Origin: Tricholomella constricta
Taxonomy: Eukaryota > Basidiomycota > Agaricomycetes > Agaricales > Lyophyllaceae
DNA length: 64,000 nucleotides
Direction: 5' to 3'
NCBI GenBank assembly: GCA_013368375.1
Contig: JAACJP010000055.1
Coordinates: 124,001 to 188,000 of the forward strand
Made by a program: the position numbers and the translations under genes. The notes under the pieces were generated by a model that saw nothing but the letters and a program-made list of their open reading frames with translations, ran no database searches and was not told the origin of the DNA. This document shows, piece after piece, positions 54,349 to 64,000 of the stretch; the first letter of the stretch is position 1; every line of letters starts with the position of its first letter.

Positions 54349-54353
54349 CCGCC

Positions 54354-56140
54354 CTGGAGGCTCTGAAAAAAATCTTGAAGCCACCGCGAAAAAAGGGTCC
54401 TGGCTACCAGCATCATGATCTCGATGAGTTGACTCACAGTCGGCTCGAGGCCATGAGGAAATTCTTGTGGAAGTACGTCAGTGGAGGAGAGACTACCCGG
54501 TGGGCAAAATCTTCCCTTGAGACTGCGCAGGACCACGAAAGGGGACCACACCATGCACGGTTGCTTCGGGAATGGACGCGTGCCTTTCTCGCAGATCACA
54601 AGGACCTCCCCATCAATTTATATGGGACCTGGAAAACGTCAATGCTTGACGATGAAGGTCTCCAACAGGGTATCTACTTACATTTGCAGACCTTGGGGCC
54701 CTATGTTCGGGCACAGGACCTCGTGGATTTCATGAAGAAACCCGAAACCATGGCCAAATTCAACTTAAAAAAACCAATCAGCCTCGCAACCGCTCAGCGA
54801 TGGATGAAGCGGCTCGGTTATCGGTGGACGGTGACACCTACCGGGCAATATGTTGACGGGCACGAGCGAGCGGATGTTGTCAACTACCGACAAAAAAAAT
54901 TTCTGCCCCGTTGGATGAGCATTGAAGAGCGTACTCGACGTTGGAAGGCCGGGTTTAAGGAGGCGGAGGATGTCGAAGAGATGCGCCCAATCCACCGCCG
55001 GATTGTTGTCTGGTTCCACGACGAGTCCACTTTCTATGCAAATGACCGTCGAAGGCAGCGTTGGGTGCACAAGGATGAGAATGCAGTTCCGCGGGCCAAA
55101 GGTGAAGGAGCTTCGCTGATGGTTGCGGATTTTGTTTCGGCAGACTACGGATGGTTGGCATCACCAGACAAAACTGAGCGAGCTCGAATCTTGTTCAAAG
55201 CGGGGAAGAACCGGGAAGGATATTTCACAAATGACGATACACTCAAACACGCAACAACGGCGATGGATATTCTGACAAAATATTACCCGAACGAAGAACA
55301 TATCCTAGTTTTTGACAACGCGACGACCACTCATACCAAGCGATCCGACTCATCCCTTTCCGCCCGACACATGCCAAAAGGTACCAAAGCCGTTGGAGAA
55401 TTCTGGGGCGCCACAGTACCGGTTCTCGATTCAGATGGGAAGCAAGTGTATTTACGCGATGAAACTGGGAAGCTCACCCGAAAGCCAGCGACACAGAAAA
55501 TTCGGATGGACGATGCGACATTTCCTGATGGGACGCCACAATCATTATACTTCCCGGATGACCACGCTGTTCATCCCGGCTGCTTTAAGGGGATGGCTGT
55601 GTTACTCCAGGAGCGAGGACTTCTGGCAGAATCGAAGCTTCGATTCGAGTGCCCGAACTTCAAGTGCAAGCCTGGTGTCACAACCTGCTGTTGCCGCCGC
55701 GTCCTGTATTCTCAGCCAGATTTTGTGGCTGTGGAGTCTCTCCTTGAAACCCATTGTCACTCTCGGGGGTTTGAGGTCCTGTTCTTGCCGAAATTCCATT
55801 GTGAGCTTAACTTTATTGAGCAATGCTGGGGTTTTGCAAAGCGAAAGTATCGCGAGTTTCCGGCGTCTTCGAAGGAAGCTGATCTCATGAAAAATGTACT
55901 GGCTGCACTTGAAATGGTACCTCTCGAGACCATGCGCAGGTGAGTTCACTTCATGAGTCATGGCCTTTGCATTGATTCAGCCTCAGGTACTCTTATCGGG
56001 CCCAGCGGTTCATGCATGCTTATCACGAGGGCTTGAGTGGAAAAGATGCAGCATGGGCATGCAAAAAGTATCGGGGCCATCGAGTAATTCCTGCTTCGCT
56101 TCTTGCTCATTTTGATAAGGTAAATACTATTGTATCATAG
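54354..56140 (+). pseudogene. DDE transposase gene, 3' part with the catalytic domain
   Basis: Exon 54354-55939, a 47-nt intron, then exon 55987-56140 ending at TAG. It continues the frame of 43345-43875. After a helical N-terminal region with an HTH-like ISLATAQRWMKRLGYRW, the catalytic set is visible: Asp in FHDESTFYAND (about 55020), Asp in LVFDNATTTH (about 55314) and Glu in CELNFIEQCW (about 55818). NFIEQCW and FDNATT recall the IS630/Tc1/mariner group, but the second Asp to Glu distance is about 168 residues rather than 34-35. The gap holds a Cys cluster (CPNFKCKPGVTTCCCRR). The C-terminal RYSYRAQRFMHAYHEGLSG tail after the intron is typical of the agaricomycete version of this family. 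Terminal repeats were not found. Confidence 0.85.
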
Positions 56141-57201
56141 AATACTACCGTGTGCTTTAATACATATTTCTTGTCGAATGCGCGCAAAATGCGCGATGGG
56201 GACTTGCGTTGGGCGCGGAATTCACGTGATGAGGTCACAGCAAAGTAACATCACATGATGCCGTCGAGTATGAACAAGGTCTATCTTAGAAGTTACAGAT
56301 ATTGCCAATTCCCACCGCGATTTTTGATTTCACATTTACTCTCGCGGTTGACAAAGCCTTATATTGGCCATAATGTACCCAAGGGAATGATTCAGATCAC
56401 ATTTTGTGGCCTTACAGATGCATATAAAGGTAATAGAAAGATGTATTCCAGAAGATACACAGACATCTATGTAGTATATGTAGTTACTACTTACATGGTA
56501 ATGCATAGCTCCCCTGCACCCAGACCCGGAAAAAGTGATGATCAGCCCCTCATAAGTGCAGTGTTGTGGGACGAGGTTACGAGGCAGGTCGGACCTGTGA
56601 CAAAGGATGAGTTGCCGATATCGAAAGGTCAAGGAAAGGCTCACCATAATTCAACTCAACATCTGTGACCTCGTTGTCACCTGGTGATGGCGCTGGCTTG
56701 CTTTTCGGTAAGCCATAAGCAACGAAAGCAATGACAAAATGTGAGAAATGACATACCTAACCAGAGGCTGGAGACTGCCAAAGGAGAGATTCTCGTGGTT
56801 GTCTAAAGATCAGAAATGTCAGTCGTGTGGAGAACACGAGTTGTACACAGGGAGCGGCATCACAATGATGACATGGTGCTTGTGTCAACAGAGTTGCCCA
56901 CAGAACGGGTGATCTCAACATGAGACACCACAAGCACCAGGAAGGAGACATTATCCTCCGCAAATAATGGGGAAAATGGGGGGACAGAGGCAGAAAGCAA
57001 CAAGCGACGTGACAACGAAACTGTGGCTTGATGGACGTTGAAGCGGAGTTTGATTGGACTTAGTCATTTTTTTTATTCTTTGTCACATGGAAAGTGATCC
57101 ATCGACCACTTGTGAACCCCTTACAATGTTGTCACGCAATATAATGCAATATGATCCATTGTGAATGATTATATTGATCTGTCAACCGTCACAATATTGT
57201 A
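56141..57201. other. No recognisable gene
   Basis: AT-richer flank. Frames at 56255-56668 (+) and 56647-56336 (-) are not recognised. It may contain the right end of the DDE transposon, but I could not identify terminal repeats. Confidence 0.4.
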
Positions 57202-58837
57202 GTGTTTTACAAGGTCCCACGGCTTTTTCCCAAATTTGCTGATGACGATCATTCCGATGTTCCGCGACCTGATCCTTCCCACGCAAAGGTTTATCGTCCA
57301 CTGCGAAGGAGTAATCGCACTGGCGCCAAGTTCGAAGATGACGGAGCGAAGAAGGCGAAGGAGGGTTTCAATGCCGCTCCCAAAGCTGCCCAGCATCAAG
57401 CGAACGACAGCTCGTGGCCCACCGTCACTGTTCCCGGTCGTGAGACAGCTCGACCGATGGCAGACCTATATCTGCTACGTGTAAGGGGTCAGTCAAATCG
57501 AGTGATACCTGCTGATATTTCTATTGCCAGGCTTGGGCACAATCTGTGGAACGCGACAGCACTTTTATCGTTTTCAACTGTGGCAACTTCGAAAGAATAG
57601 GCTTCCGTCATCGCGCTAGCCAAACCCTTTATCTCACCGACCTCATTGACGTCGTAAATTGCGAGAGTCCTGCTTATGGACTCATCCAAACAGGACTATA
57701 TATGTCTATCGTTCAAGATGCCATCGAGCGCATGAAACAACATCAGGCAAAAGAAGAACTCGCACTGCCAAAAAATCTGAAAAGGCAACGAAGCACAGTC
57801 TCACTGCCAAGCAAGCGGCATAAGACGAGGGCGGCGACCGCAAAGGAAATTAACGAGGTACAGACGGAGCGCGAGAACCTCGAGGTATCATCTAATTCAC
57901 AATCCCCAAACACTCAAGGACTTATCTCCGTAACACAGTTGGTCAAGAAGTATGCGGCGACGCGCTCCCTGGCTCTCATCGAATTACGCTATGGTGTATA
58001 CAACTCACCAGCTCCTGCATCCTTCGTGCGGTCGAAGACTCGACGGAACACGAGATACAAGTCCAATGAATATCTTTCGTTAGTTTTGACATCCGAAATT
58101 GCATCAGGTGCAACTGGAGTTGCTCATGTCGCAGAGCTCAAAGTGCTTGTGGCTGGCCGCACTCTGAGCAGTGCAGCTGTTGTAAAACTGGCTTTTGAGC
58201 CAGAACAGATCCAGCGTCTGCGTCACGAGTTTTCAATCTTTCAGCATCTGAAATCCCAAGGAGTTGTTGAAGGCATCCCCTTCATCTTTGGATTATTCGA
58301 GGATGTCGAGACTGACGCGTTGGCCCTTGTTATGACCCATGTTGGGACATGCTTGCTGACTCTTTGGCCGAACCTCCGTGACATGAAATTAAAGCTTCCT
58401 GAAGCGGCTAGGTCTGTCGCTCATTATTTTACTCCTCCTAAATTAATGTGAGATGTCCACTCATTAGGACTTCATTCCATCGTGTCATGAGCAGCATCCA
58501 TCAAGCGGGGGTGCGGCACATGGACATCCGCCCTGAGAACCTTACGATCGCTGGCGATGATCAAGCAGCCATCATCGATTTTGACCAGGCTGAACTGAAT
58601 CATAGCGAAGGCGCAAAGCGACGTGAGATGCGGCACCTCACTGCACTCCTGAACGGTTCATATAGGCCCCCTGGTGCATTTCCCAGTGGCCAAACCACTC
58701 CGGAGCAAAATACCCCGGAACCAGAAACCACAGCGAGGCGAAAGGCTTCCCTGCAGCCCGTGGCCGAAAGCGACGAAACTGAGGATCCAGATGACGCAGT
58801 CGATAATCACGACGCAAGCGGCAAGAACAATCCTTGA
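57202..58837 (+). CDS. Kinase-like protein
   Basis: Three exons are supported: one ending at 57480, 57531-58411 and 58468-58837 (introns 57481-57530 and 58412-58467). The frame is open from 57202 without a clear ATG, so an upstream exon is possible. The N-terminal part has VERDSTFIVFNCGNFERIGF and LYLTDLIDV, then a Lys/Arg-rich linker. The kinase-like fold shows a Gly loop (EIASGATGVAHVAEL), a Lys strand (AAVVKLAF), the hinge LALVMTHVGTCLL, a catalytic loop HMDIRPENLT (Asp and Asn kept) and IDFDQAEL in place of DFG. The C-terminus is Pro/Thr/Glu-rich. It resembles the kinase half of the gene at 20644-22599 but lacks an evident ExK nuclease motif. Substrate unknown. Confidence 0.7.
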
Positions 58838-59337
58838 CTTGATCTCAAACACCTATGATCAGAATATACTCTTGTTGCCAACATTGCTCCAGACGTTTTT
58901 GATGCATAGTTTTAAACCCTGCTTGTGTCGATACATTTTTTGTTCATTTCTTCGTCTTCACTTACATGGACACTGCGCTTGAGCGCTGTCAACGTGAGCT
59001 TTTCCGCGTCGTTCACCTTTGGTTTCATGGTTGCACTTGATACGTTTTCCTCCCCTTGTTTTTGCCTTGTTTTGCTTTCGTCGTTTTTGCTTTTCTTTCG
59101 TCCCGTTTGGCTTTCGTCTCGTTGCCTTTCTCAAATATTCGCGTCGCGTCTCTTTGGACTCGTTCAACCGCTTCCACAACCGTACTTTTCTGCATCAACC
59201 GGGCCATGGGATTGTCATAGTTTGTTATTACATGATCTTCAACGGGTACGTATCAGACGAGGCAGATAGTTAGAAAAAAAGTGAATGTAAATGGGCCATA
59301 ATGGAGTCAGTTCGCCACAAAAAAAGGTCCAACGAGT
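58838..59337. other. No recognisable gene
   Basis: CT- and TTCG-rich sequence between the kinase gene and the kinase remnant. No supported feature. Confidence 0.4.
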
Positions 59338-59640
59338 TCAATCATTCGCCTCTTCTACAGTTCGCTCCTCTTCTCCCCTTGATGTCGGATCCCAACCGTA
59401 GCGCTCAGGGATGTTGGCAGAATACTCGTCATCCTCTAAGGGATGTTTATTGTGGGGATTCTGTAGTATTTCGAGAAGCTGCTGGATTTCCCTGTTCTTA
59501 GCTTGGACGTCTTTGGAACGCTTTGCGTCGCTAAAGTCGATGATAGAAATTCTAGGCAACTTCCCATCGAATTCTGGATGGCGAACGATAAAGTGCTTGA
59601 GTGAGATGGCTCCATGGCAGATGTCAGCGGCGTGCACACT
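59338..59640 (-). pseudogene. Kinase-like C-lobe remnant lacking the catalytic Asp
   Basis: The frame reads HAADICHGAISLKHFIV and then ISIIDFSDAKRSKDVQAKN. By position this is the catalytic loop and DFG region of the same kinase-like family (HGDLxPxN and IDFSES in the gene at 20644). Here the loop is HGAISLKHF, so both the catalytic Asp and the Asn are replaced. Nothing resembling the N-lobe was found upstream on the minus strand, which holds tandem repeats. A decayed duplicate or a pseudokinase exon. Confidence 0.55.
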
Positions 59641-59805
59641 TCAGAGTGCCTTCAAACACTCAGTTCTGCAGGAATACCAGTCGATCAGATGTGCTGATAA
59701 TCAGAATTTATGGAACGTACATCAACACACTGGGCACAGGAATTTTACCGTGGCATGCGCGTGCCGCCCGTGCACCCGTGCTTTGCCCGTGCCACGGACT
59801 TGCAC

Positions 59806-59920
59806 GCGCAGACACGGGCAGGCACATGGTAGTTTTCACGTAGTCCTTGCAGGAGAAGTAGTACGTGCAGACACGGGCGGGCACATGCTAGCTTTCGCAT
59901 AATAGTCCATGTAGGAGAAG
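59806..59920. repeat. Tandem duplication of about 55 bp
   Basis: Units 59806-59858 and 59865-59920 share GCAGACACGGGC(A/G)GGCACATG and end in GGAGAAG, with small differences. Confidence 0.8.
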
Positions 59921-60230
59921 ATGTAGACACTCTCTATTTTTAGGCGACGAGGCTGCCCTAAACTAAACCGTCGCATATCATCTGCTACCACACCTGCCAA
60001 CACTTTCCCTGCTGATGCGTGCGAACCAGCCTCTGCAAATGGAGCCACTGGATGTGTTACCTCGCGGACTCAGTACTCAGAGCCGAGTGCGATGTCATTT
60101 CCTACCTTGATCTTATCTCGCGCATATATACACACATACACTTAAGCCTACCTTCATTTTGTAAGAACATATGGCTGAAGTCTAGCCTACTTTTCGTAGA
60201 GCTTCGAGACGGTCTTCAGTTTAATTTCTT

Positions 60231-60476
60231 TTCCAGCACACTCTCAATCCTAACAAGTCTACCATACCGAACCGTGTAGCGTACTTCAAATAGATTTAAG
60301 TCAGCTTGAAAAAGTTCGATATCTTTCCAGCGTACCTCAATCCTAACGAGTCTACCATACCGAACCGTGTAGCACACTTCAAATAGATTTAAGTCAGCTT
60401 GAAAAAGTTATCTTTACAGCGTACCTCAATCCTAACGAGTCTACTGTGTCAAACCGTGTAGCGTACTTCAAAAAGC
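60231..60476. repeat. Tandem repeat, about 90-bp unit, 2.7 copies
   Basis: Units start at 60231, 60325 and 60414. Each runs through TCAATCCTAACGAGTCTAC and CGTGTAGC..ACTTCAAATAG to AGTCAGCTTGAAAAAG; the third is shorter and diverged. Confidence 0.85.
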
Positions 60477-60607
60477 CTAAGTTTGAACCCTAAGATACAG
60501 CGAGTCTACCGTGCTCGCGAGTCTACCATGCCCGAGCCGTCGCGCCAGCCTATGAAAGGTCTACCCAGCCTATACGGGCTATGTCAATAAAATAAAATTT
60601 CATCATA

Positions 60608-62970
60608 TTACGAGCATACCTTGAGTGCTTTATTGAACACGGCTTGACAGTCTGTCGCAAGTCGTCTATACATGGCCGCCTGTCGGTCGCAGTACGCGGC
60701 TCGCCCGCCTTTCGTCGCCATCCCAAGCTCACCCCAGACGTCTGCCATCCTCGAAAACGACGCCACGCTGCGTCGAAACTCCTCTTGCAGAATCTCCTTC
60801 TCCTCTCGTGATCTGTCACGCGCTGCTCGATCGCGAAACCACTTGACCCGATCCACTGCCGTCCATTAGCATTGAGCCAGCCAGGTGAGCCATTCGAGAA
60901 CGCTTACTTTCGACACTCCATTCCGACTCCTCTTCGAGGGTCATGCCAATACGCCGTCCAACGTGCCAGAACCACGGGTCCTGCTTCTTTGCATCACCCA
61001 GCTTGTGGCGTTCAGTCACGTTCTTCTGCCACAGCTGTTCTTTGAGCAGAGGTTGCAGTGCCTTGTCATCCGGGTCAAGGCCGAGCGCGAGGAGCTTTTT
61101 GTACACGCGTTGGTACCGCTCCATTGCTGAGGTCTTTTCTAATTGGAGGGTGCGGAGATATTGCTGCGCGCGGGTGTTGGATCGTTGTCCGTGGACGTTA
61201 ACTTGCTTAAACTGTAGGTTAGCGTTGACTGTCTTGATAGCCAGTCGAACCTCAGCGAGGGCATCGTGTGCTTGACCTTCACGCAGTTGGTATTCGACCC
61301 GGGCCAAGGACTCGAGCCCTAGAGCGCTGCGTCGAGTGACGGTGAAGTCGGAGGGGAGCAGGAGAGGGATATCCTCCGTTGCGATAGCTTCTGTCGAATT
61401 CACTTCGCTTAGGAGAGCCGGAAAATTGTCAGTTGTTCTTGACGCCAACTGGCAAGCTCTTGAGCAAGCCTGGCGCGTGGACTCGACGTCTGAGCATCAG
61501 TTTTGGACTTGGAGGATAGCTGGGCCCTGCGAAGTATGTATTAGATGTGCAGTTGGGAGTAGAATAAGTGTACGCACTGTTTCTCCTCAAGCTGTAGCCC
61601 TGTGTTCAGAAATGACGCGAGGCCTGCTCGATTATCGTCGCCACTAGAGGCAGCGAATTCAGCACTCGCTAAAGCTTGATACACCCGGTTCAACGATGGC
61701 GGCCCTTGGGAACTGGTCAAGACGTTGAAGTCACTAATGGCCGTGTCGACTTACCTCCTTCCAGCTGTACTTCATATACACTCTGTACAACTCCTTTTGA
61801 GACGACCTTCGGCCTTGTATCCATGGTCTCCCACTGTGCGATTAGATCCGGTGCATGCATATTAGTCAATGCAGCAAAATCGTCCTCCCGCGTTTGTAGA
61901 GTCTTGACGCACGCGATATACATACGATGAAGTGTTGCGGCTGTAGAACTAGATCAAATATAACCTTCAACAATGGATACAATGCTGACCGATCTGATGA
62001 ACTTTCGTCCAGTTCCAATGACCAAAAAAATCGTCGAGGCTATCGCGGCGATGACCATCGTTCTGCTCCTTGGTGCTCCCTGCAGATTGGTTTTGTTCCG
62101 CCCATCCACCTTCAATGTTCTCGCCCCAAGTCTCGCCGGAATACTTCAAGTAGTTGAAGGCCCACAAAAGCATGCAAATCAGAACATGGTTCACGACGTG
62201 CATCTTGGGAATTGCGCCCCGAATCTTCCCGAGCAGAGGGACGACGTCTGGAAACCATTTCATAAAATGTTTCTCGAGATTAATACAATATTGACACCTA
62301 AAGCTAATGAGTTTCAAGTGATTCTTCCCTAAGTAAGATAAACGAACCATATATCATAACTGATCATGATCCAGCGCAGGCGGCTGGCCTCGGCAATCGC
62401 GTGGGCCAACGCATAGTCAGTGTTCGCGAACCTGCACGGCGGAATCAGTCAGTGTTCGAGTGTGAAAGACGAGCAGCTTACGCTTCGCCTTTAGTGAGGT
62501 CAACCGTTCCCTGTGGCATGTAACAGCCATGGCGGGCACACTGGAAGGCGACGACGCCGCTCACCACGGCATTCTTGAACTTCGCGATATTCTGCATCTT
62601 TCCTGCTTTGAGGTGTGGACAGGTCCTGCGAAATACACCATGAGACGACGGCCACGATAGCTGAGAAGAAACGTACCTCTTCCGGATGAATGCCAACCCT
62701 TTTAAGATAGCCTTTGAATGGCTCGGTCGGTACGAAATAGCCGTTGCCGTTGTTGAGGGCCGTGTCATCCGGATCATCATTCTTAAGCTTGCGTTGGAGT
62801 CGAAAGTTGCCATCGGTGGATAGAAAAAGGGTGTACTTGTGGCTATATCTGGTCAGCGACGAGGAACGTGCGTGGCAAGAATCACTCACGTCTCATCGTC
62901 ATGGGCAGCCCGGATCACAGCATCGTCTATGTTGAAGCCGACCTCAGGGCAAGCTGGACATCGGACCGTG
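60608..62970 (-). pseudogene. KDZ (Kyakuja-Dileera-Zisupton) transposase gene, cut by a chromovirus
   Basis: A multi-exon gene on the minus strand ending at TAA 60608-60610. From the insertion point inwards it reads RCPACPEVGFN (62965-62930), KYTLFLSTDGNFRLQRK (about 62850-62790), NIAKFKNAVVSGVVAFQCARHG (about 62590-62525), CYMPQGTVDLTKGEAF, then WFPDVVPLLGKIRGAIPKMHV (about 62255-62195), YSGETWGENIEGGWAEQNQ, STKEQNDGHRRDSLDDFF, and the C-terminal VEYQLREGQAHDALAEVRL and NVHGQRSNTRAQ (about 61300-61170). These are hallmark blocks of KDZ transposases of basidiomycetes. The N-terminal part is missing: the LTR begins at 62971 inside the coding sequence, so the rest must lie beyond the window. 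I saw no other stop that would kill it. Confidence 0.88.
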
Positions 62971-63328
62971 TGTTAGGACCTGATGTAGCACGCTGGTTAC
63001 GGAGTTATTCCGGGACCACCGAGGCGGACAGGCCTGACGTTGTCGAGGAAGACGAGCTTCGAAGGGGTGTTCGGAGGTCGTGAGCGTCGACAAGGACATT
63101 CGCAAGAGCTTGTTCGAACGAATGAAGCTTAAGCGATACGAGAGTGAAGCAGAATAGATTCAAGAAAGTGATAGAGAACAAGAACGAGAACAGAGACTAG
63201 TCGTAACAATTGGTAATATCGAGGTAAGGTGTCCGAAAAGGAAGTGGTGTCATATATGTACGGCGGACGTGCGTGGGAAAGCGTAGTGGGTGTGACTTTA
63301 GGGGTGGTCGTTAGGGACGTTCGTGACA
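62971..63328 (-). repeat. 3' LTR of the second chromovirus
   Basis: 358 bp, TGTCACGA ... CTAACA on the minus strand. Although diverged from the first LTR, it keeps the self-priming segment ACCTCGATATTACC (63225-63212) and an ATATAT box about 32 nt upstream (63257-63252). Confidence 0.93.
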
Positions 63329-63547
63329 TTACCCCCTCCTCAAGCGTCGAGCCACTGAGACGCGGAGAAATGTTCGGATACGGGGAGTGTGGCGTTTGTT
63401 TTTCCTTTTTGGTGCGCGCGCGCGGTCACGTGAGGGGCACATGAGGGCCTCGGTTGTGGGTCCTTGTGGGTGTTTTGAGGATCTCGGAGATCGAAAAGGA
63501 GAAAAACTTGGTCGTTTTTCTTCTTCTGTTTCCATTCTGTCGACCTC

Positions 63548-64000
63548 ATGTCGCCTGCTATGCCCCGTGTCGCGTCTCCTCCTCCTAATGCCCCCGCTTT
63601 GCGAGATCCGGACGTGGCGCCTTTGATCGACGAAGATCGGTCGCGCGTCGCGTCCTTAGACGCGCCTCAACCCGTTTCCCCGGCGCCCTCTCTCCCTGGG
63701 ATTGCCACCCTTCTCGATGGGAGTGACGGGGCGGTCCCCGAGTCGTCCCCCGTTCCTCTCCCACCTCCTGTCCCTCGTCTGATCATCCGCCTGCCCATTC
63801 GATCCCAACAGATCCGTCGCCCTCGTTCCACCACTCCCGAGGCCGATTTCGAGTTTGCTAGTGACCCTGTGTCGCGTCCGGCGGCGACTTCGTTGTCGTG
63901 GGGGCCCCTCTTCACTGATGCGATTTTGGCGGAGGTGTTGCGTACCGCTGTGCGGGTTCCTCCCTCCTTGGCGTGGTGTGAGGCGCATGAGCCGGTATGT
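63548..64000 (+). CDS. Antisense gene of the second chromovirus, first exon
   Basis: ATG 63548 opens a 149-codon exon that ends at 63994 before a GTATGT donor, matching exon 1 (151 codons) of the gene at 53780-51800 in place and frame. The second half is strongly conserved (IRRPRSTTPEADFEFASDPV, AATSLSWGPLFTDAILAEVL, RTAVRVPPSLAWCEAHEP). In the last 72 codons I count roughly 19 codons differing only silently and about 15 that change the residue, which is what protein-level selection would leave. The remaining exons are beyond the window. The first third (residues 1-55) is poorly conserved and may be disordered. Confidence 0.85.
   Translation, partial: MSPAMPRVASPPPNAPALRDPDVAPLIDEDRSRVASLDAPQPVSPAPSLPGIATLLDGSDGAVPESSPVPLPPPVPRLIIRLPIRSQQIRRPRSTTPEADFEFASDPVSRPAATSLSWGPLFTDAILAEVLRTAVRVPPSLAWCEAHEPVC

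Larger units (their letters stand above)
43871..54353. repeat. 5-bp target-site duplication around the chromovirus
   Basis: CCGCC stands at 43871-43875 and again at 54349-54353, directly outside the LTR ends. Five bp is the usual length for Ty3-type integrases. Confidence 0.95.
59641..60607. other. Tandem-repeat intergenic region
   Basis: Between the kinase remnant and the 3' end of the KDZ gene. It holds the two tandem repeats listed separately and no gene that I recognise. Confidence 0.45.
62971..64000 (-). mobile_element. Second chromovirus copy, 3' end, truncated by the window
   Basis: Minus-strand relative of the element at 43876-54348. From left to right it shows the 3' LTR (62971-63328), polypurine tract (63329-63341), a homologous interior, the CACGTG region and the first exon of the antisense gene. 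It differs from the first copy by many substitutions and indels in the LTR (358 against 346 bp), so it is a separate subfamily rather than a recent sister. Gag, pol, the other LTR and the target duplication lie outside the window. Confidence 0.93.

Noticed and set aside
63329..64000. Reading the second chromovirus as a solo LTR
   Set aside because: A polypurine tract, homologous interior and the antisense exon follow the LTR, so the element continues past the window.

Overview
The window reads as nuclear DNA of a filamentous basidiomycete, most likely an agaricomycete. Coding regions are cut by many short GT-AG introns (about 50-150 nt). The gene families (FAD monooxygenase, Bud20, DUF6534-like membrane protein, HMG-box and GNAT proteins, restriction-enzyme-like/kinase-like proteins, KDZ and hAT transposases) are typical of Agaricomycetes. 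I cannot name the species. Bacterial-type features are absent.

Layout. 1-10.5 kb: a 437-aa FAD-dependent monooxygenase on the minus strand with nine exons, one only 5 nt long, and a Cys-rich protein at 7.0-7.8 kb; the rest has no recognisable gene. 10.5-19.6 kb and 29.96-37.6 kb are two direct copies of one segmental duplication, each carrying a GNAT acetyltransferase and an HMG-box gene. Copy A also holds a 2,068-bp LTR element (13643-15710) with two 456-bp LTRs that read as identical. It codes for a single KH-domain protein, and copy B preserves the empty target site. 20.6-22.6 kb: a nuclease-like plus kinase-like fusion gene. 23.1-28.9 kb: a BED/hAT transposase with a 2.2-kb inverted-repeat element in one intron, followed by a foldback element. 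37.7-43.1 kb: a possible secreted protein, a DUF6534-like membrane protein, Bud20 and an orphan ORF.

43.3-56.1 kb: a DDE transposase gene split in frame by a complete Ty3-type chromovirus (43876-54348; LTRs read as identical, 5-bp target duplication). The chromovirus has Gag, a Pol with two tandem retropepsin modules, RT, RNase H, integrase and a chromodomain, and a three-exon antisense gene for a 608-aa protein between pol and the 3' LTR. 57.2-59.6 kb: a kinase-like gene and a kinase remnant. 60.6-62.97 kb: a KDZ transposase gene cut at its N-terminal side by a second, diverged chromovirus on the minus strand that runs off the window end. That copy preserves the start of the same antisense gene.

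Most notable: the antisense spliced gene kept in two diverged chromovirus copies; the doubled protease; the KH-domain LTR element; and, in both LTR families, a sequence just inside the 5' LTR that is complementary to the predicted transcript 5' end about 30 nt after a TATA box, which points to Tf1-like self-priming. Overall this is a transposon nest in which recent LTR elements have landed in older transposons and duplicated host sequence.
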